DNA from: Chitinophagaceae bacterium
GTDB taxonomy: Bacteria; Bacteroidota; Bacteroidia; Chitinophagales; Chitinophagaceae
Direction of reading: 5' to 3'
Length of the DNA stretch: 6,977 nucleotides
Assembly (NCBI GenBank): GCA_947483345.1
Contig: CANKNL010000159.1
Span: 1-6,977 of the forward strand
The notes under the pieces are model-generated. The model ran no database searches. It was given only the letters and a program-made list of their open reading frames with translations, and was not told the origin of the DNA. A program made the position numbers and the translations under genes. Shown in pieces: positions 5,113-6,977 of this stretch. Every line of letters starts with the position of its first letter. Position 1 is the first letter of the stretch.

Positions 5113-6977
5113 CTAATTCTTTTTATAAAATAACAACCCTTTATTATTTCTTGCAATAACCAAAATATCTTTACCCCCAGCGCCTTTTATCCATTTAGCG
5201 TCCCGCATTTCGCCATCTGCTCCAGGGATATTTGCTGTAACCTGAAAATCTTTTACCGTTTTAGCATAACTAAAACTTGTTGGTAATAGCGCATCGTACC
5301 TTCCTTCATATGGCAATACACCATAAAAATTACCCGTTGCCAGATAATGCCCATTTTCTTTGAGAGGCAAAAAATTAAATACCGGTGCCAGTTGTACCTG
5401 GTCAGGCAAGTCCACCATTTTAAAATTCCCTTTCCCGTCATTTATGAAGCCCGCTGAAGCAAGTGTTTCCGCCTTCAGCTCTTTATAATCTGTAAATAAA
5501 TCGTAAAACATGTATTTAACATCTTTACCCGCAACTTCGCTATAAGTAAGGTAAGCCTTTTTTAACAGGGGTAATGACCTTTCCAATTCGTCCTTTCCTA
5601 AAAACGTATATTCTTTACCGTTAACCGTATAACACATGATTTGCTCAACCGAGCCGTTGTTGTCAAAATCTTTACTATACAATTTTACCGGGCCGTTTTT
5701 ACCTGCCCATAATTTTGTATTATGCCCCCAATTACCTGCCAGTATATCGGTATATCCATCTCCGTTTACATCGGTGGCTGTTATCGTTTGCCATAAACCG
5801 GTAGAATTTGGAATGGTTGTTTCTTTAAAAATGCCTTTATTATTCATGAAAATTTTCATGGGCATCCATTCGCCCGTTACAATTAAATCCTGCCAGCCAT
5901 CGCCATTTAAATCGGCAAAGGCTGATGAATTAACCATGCCTAATTCATCCAATGCCATACTGTTATACGCTGAAGCAAAAACGCCTTTGCCATCATTTAA
6001 AAATAAGTACGATGGCTTAACAACAGCATAAGAAGTGGCACTGCCCAAATTGCCTACAAATACATCCAGGTCGCCATCATGATCCACATCGGCGACCGAT
6101 ATACAGGATTTGTTTTCGTATTTTTGATTAATAAAATTGACCGCTTTTTTAAAATGCCCCTTACCATCATTTAAATACAACCGATCTTCATGACTGATGG
6201 CATTTTCGGGTATTTGGTTACCGCCACTAACTACCCACAAATCAATAAATCCATCTCCATTGGCATCAAAAAACACCGCATCCACATCTTCACTTATAGC
6301 GTTCAATGCAAATAATGCGGTATCGGTGGCCGCAAAACTGCCGTTTGGTTTTTGTATCATCAAAGCGCCCGGCTGCAGTTTTGCGCCACAAACATAAAAG
6401 TCATCCAACCCATCGCCATTTACATCTGCTACTGCTAATTTTGGTCCTCTTGTACTTTGTAAATGCGGTATCAGGTATTGGCTATTATAGTCTAAAAAAT
6501 CATTTTCTTTATGTTTCCAATTGAGGTTGATGTCATTTGTTATATCTGTAAATGAAACTGGTTTACTAAATTGATCTTTATAATTAAATGTACCGGTTGC
6601 TTCATTTTCTAAAACAACTAACGCTTTATTGGCCGCCACATTTTTTATTGTCTGACTTTTTTGGGAAGGCCATACAACGATAATGCTGTCTATAGCAGAT
6701 ACAGCGCCAAGGCCAAAATACAGCCGGGGATCTGATGAAGATTCAAAACCCCTGGTAAGCATCAATTGCTGATATTGCATCCGGGCGTTACCGGATTTTT
6801 CTTTTGTAAAAAGATACGCTTTAGCGCCAATGCCAGATTTGTTTAAACCCGCTCCTTTAAATGAAATTGTTATTGCATTTTGCTGTGCAGCATTATTTTT
6901 AAGTATCACTGCAGGTGCATTCAAACAGTTAATCACTAAATCAACCTTGCCGTCATTATTTAAGTCGGCATAGGAGG
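5113..6977 (-). CDS. ASPIC/UnbV and FG-GAP/VCBS repeat protein, C-terminal 620 residues (5' truncated by window edge)
   Basis: The frame is open to the right edge. Its first visible residues read SYADLNNDGKVDLV, already inside an FG-GAP repeat, so the true start is outside the window and the internal GTG at 6936 is not the start. Numbering from the first complete visible codon, an ASPIC/UnbV domain (PF07593) spans about 40-118: G-I-G-A-K-A, a LTRGFESSSDP segment, FGLG, then a VDxI-like IDSIIVVWPS. A second set of VCBS/FG-GAP blades follows at about 175-445, each with a DxNxDGxxD calcium-type loop, plus NDGKG turns (LYLNDGKG, LFLNDGKG, FINDGKG). The last ~170 residues have no clear loop except FINDGKG and end in IKGAGGKDILVIARNNKGLLF, a typical blade end. 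Relatives in Bacteroidota (CRTAC1/UnbV-like, often about 1,100 residues) are thought to be secreted or surface-attached; no enzymatic role is established. It lies upstream of the PAP2-like gene and probably leads the cotranscribed set. Role is inferred as envelope binding or scaffold. Confidence 0.9.
   Translation of the reverse strand, partial: SYADLNNDGKVDLVINCLNAPAVILKNNAAQQNAITISFKGAGLNKSGIGAKAYLFTKEKSGNARMQYQQLMLTRGFESSSDPRLYFGLGAVSAIDSIIVVWPSQKSQTIKNVAANKALVVLENEATGTFNYKDQFSKPVSFTDITNDINLNWKHKENDFLDYNSQYLIPHLQSTRGPKLAVADVNGDGLDDFYVCGAKLQPGALMIQKPNGSFAATDTALFALNAISEDVDAVFFDANGDGFIDLWVVSGGNQIPENAISHEDRLYLNDGKGHFKKAVNFINQKYENKSCISVADVDHDGDLDVFVGNLGSATSYAVVKPSYLFLNDGKGVFASAYNSMALDELGMVNSSAFADLNGDGWQDLIVTGEWMPMKIFMNNKGIFKETTIPNSTGLWQTITATDVNGDGYTDILAGNWGHNTKLWAGKNGPVKLYSKDFDNNGSVEQIMCYTVNGKEYTFLGKDELERSLPLLKKAYLTYSEVAGKDVKYMFYDLFTDYKELKAETLASAGFINDGKGNFKMVDLPDQVQLAPVFNFLPLKENGHYLATGNFYGVLPYEGRYDALLPTSFSYAKTVKDFQVTANIPGADGEMRDAKWIKGAGGKDILVIARNNKGLLFYKKN
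5644..6426 (-). repeat. Six FG-GAP/VCBS calcium-loop repeats coding for propeller blades
   Basis: Six loops lie in order of translation at 6400-6426 (DVNGDGLDD), 6241-6267 (DANGDGFID), 6064-6090 (DVDHDGDLD), 5887-5913 (DLNGDGWQD), 5746-5772 (DVNGDGYTD) and 5644-5670 (DFDNNGSVE). A seventh, DLNNDGKVD at 6940-6966, precedes the ASPIC domain. Spacing is 53, 59, 59, 47 and 34 residues, consistent with beta-propeller blades and shrinking toward the end. The last loop is degenerate. At DNA level these give recurring near-identical 'ccatcgccatttacatc' stretches on the plus strand, which is repeat coding and not a separate element. Confidence 0.85.

Noticed and set aside
5636..6031. Plus-strand open frame of 131 codons
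   Set aside because: It lies antisense inside the VCBS gene, has no recognisable domain or leader, and its openness follows from the repetitive coding strand. The same applies to all other plus-strand frames in the window.
5746..6426. Short similar DNA stretches suggesting a CRISPR or tandem repeat element
   Set aside because: They encode the DxNxDG loops of the propeller in one frame, differ at synonymous positions, and have irregular spacing.

Overview
The window looks like part of a Bacteroidota genome, most likely Chitinophagaceae or a close relative. Three things point there: secreted proteins with short 'KK...IAQ' or lipoprotein-type leaders, an ASPIC/UnbV-VCBS protein next to a vanadium-haloperoxidase-like PAP2 lipoprotein, and two enzymes of the GH144 (PF10091, 'glycoamylase-like') type, a family known from Chitinophaga and Parabacteroides. 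The genus is inferred from protein style only; there is no rRNA or other marker here.

Every gene lies on the minus strand, so transcription runs from the right end to the left end. In that order: (1) a 5'-truncated ASPIC/UnbV + FG-GAP/VCBS beta-propeller protein (5113 to beyond 6977); (2) a PAP2/vanadium-dependent haloperoxidase-like lipoprotein (3702-5033); (3) a GH144 lipoprotein with an N-terminal Ig-like domain (2021-3688); (4) a second, shorter GH144 protein (643-2010); (5) the N-terminal 192 codons of a secreted protein that runs off the left end (1-578) and resembles the leading domain of large type-IX-secreted adhesin-like proteins. This last gene has no usable ATG and probably starts at TTG.

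Spacing is 79 nt between genes 1 and 2, 13 nt between 2 and 3, 10 nt between 3 and 4, and 64 nt between 4 and 5. Genes 2-4 are almost certainly cotranscribed; gene 1 probably leads the same operon, and gene 5 may be its tail or a separate unit. I see no convincing terminator or promoter in any gap.

Functionally this reads as the distal part of a polysaccharide-utilisation or secreted-protein operon. The two GH144 enzymes would cut beta-1,2-glucan, the glucan of bacterial osmoregulated periplasmic glucans. They are encoded together with a cell-envelope lipoprotein of the phosphatase/haloperoxidase fold and a large calcium-binding-type beta-propeller protein. No SusC/SusD, regulator, mobile element, tRNA or CRISPR is visible. 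The most interesting points are the pairing of a beta-1,2-glucanase duplication with a PAP2-fold lipoprotein whose active-site motifs are altered, and the unusual start region of the left-hand gene.
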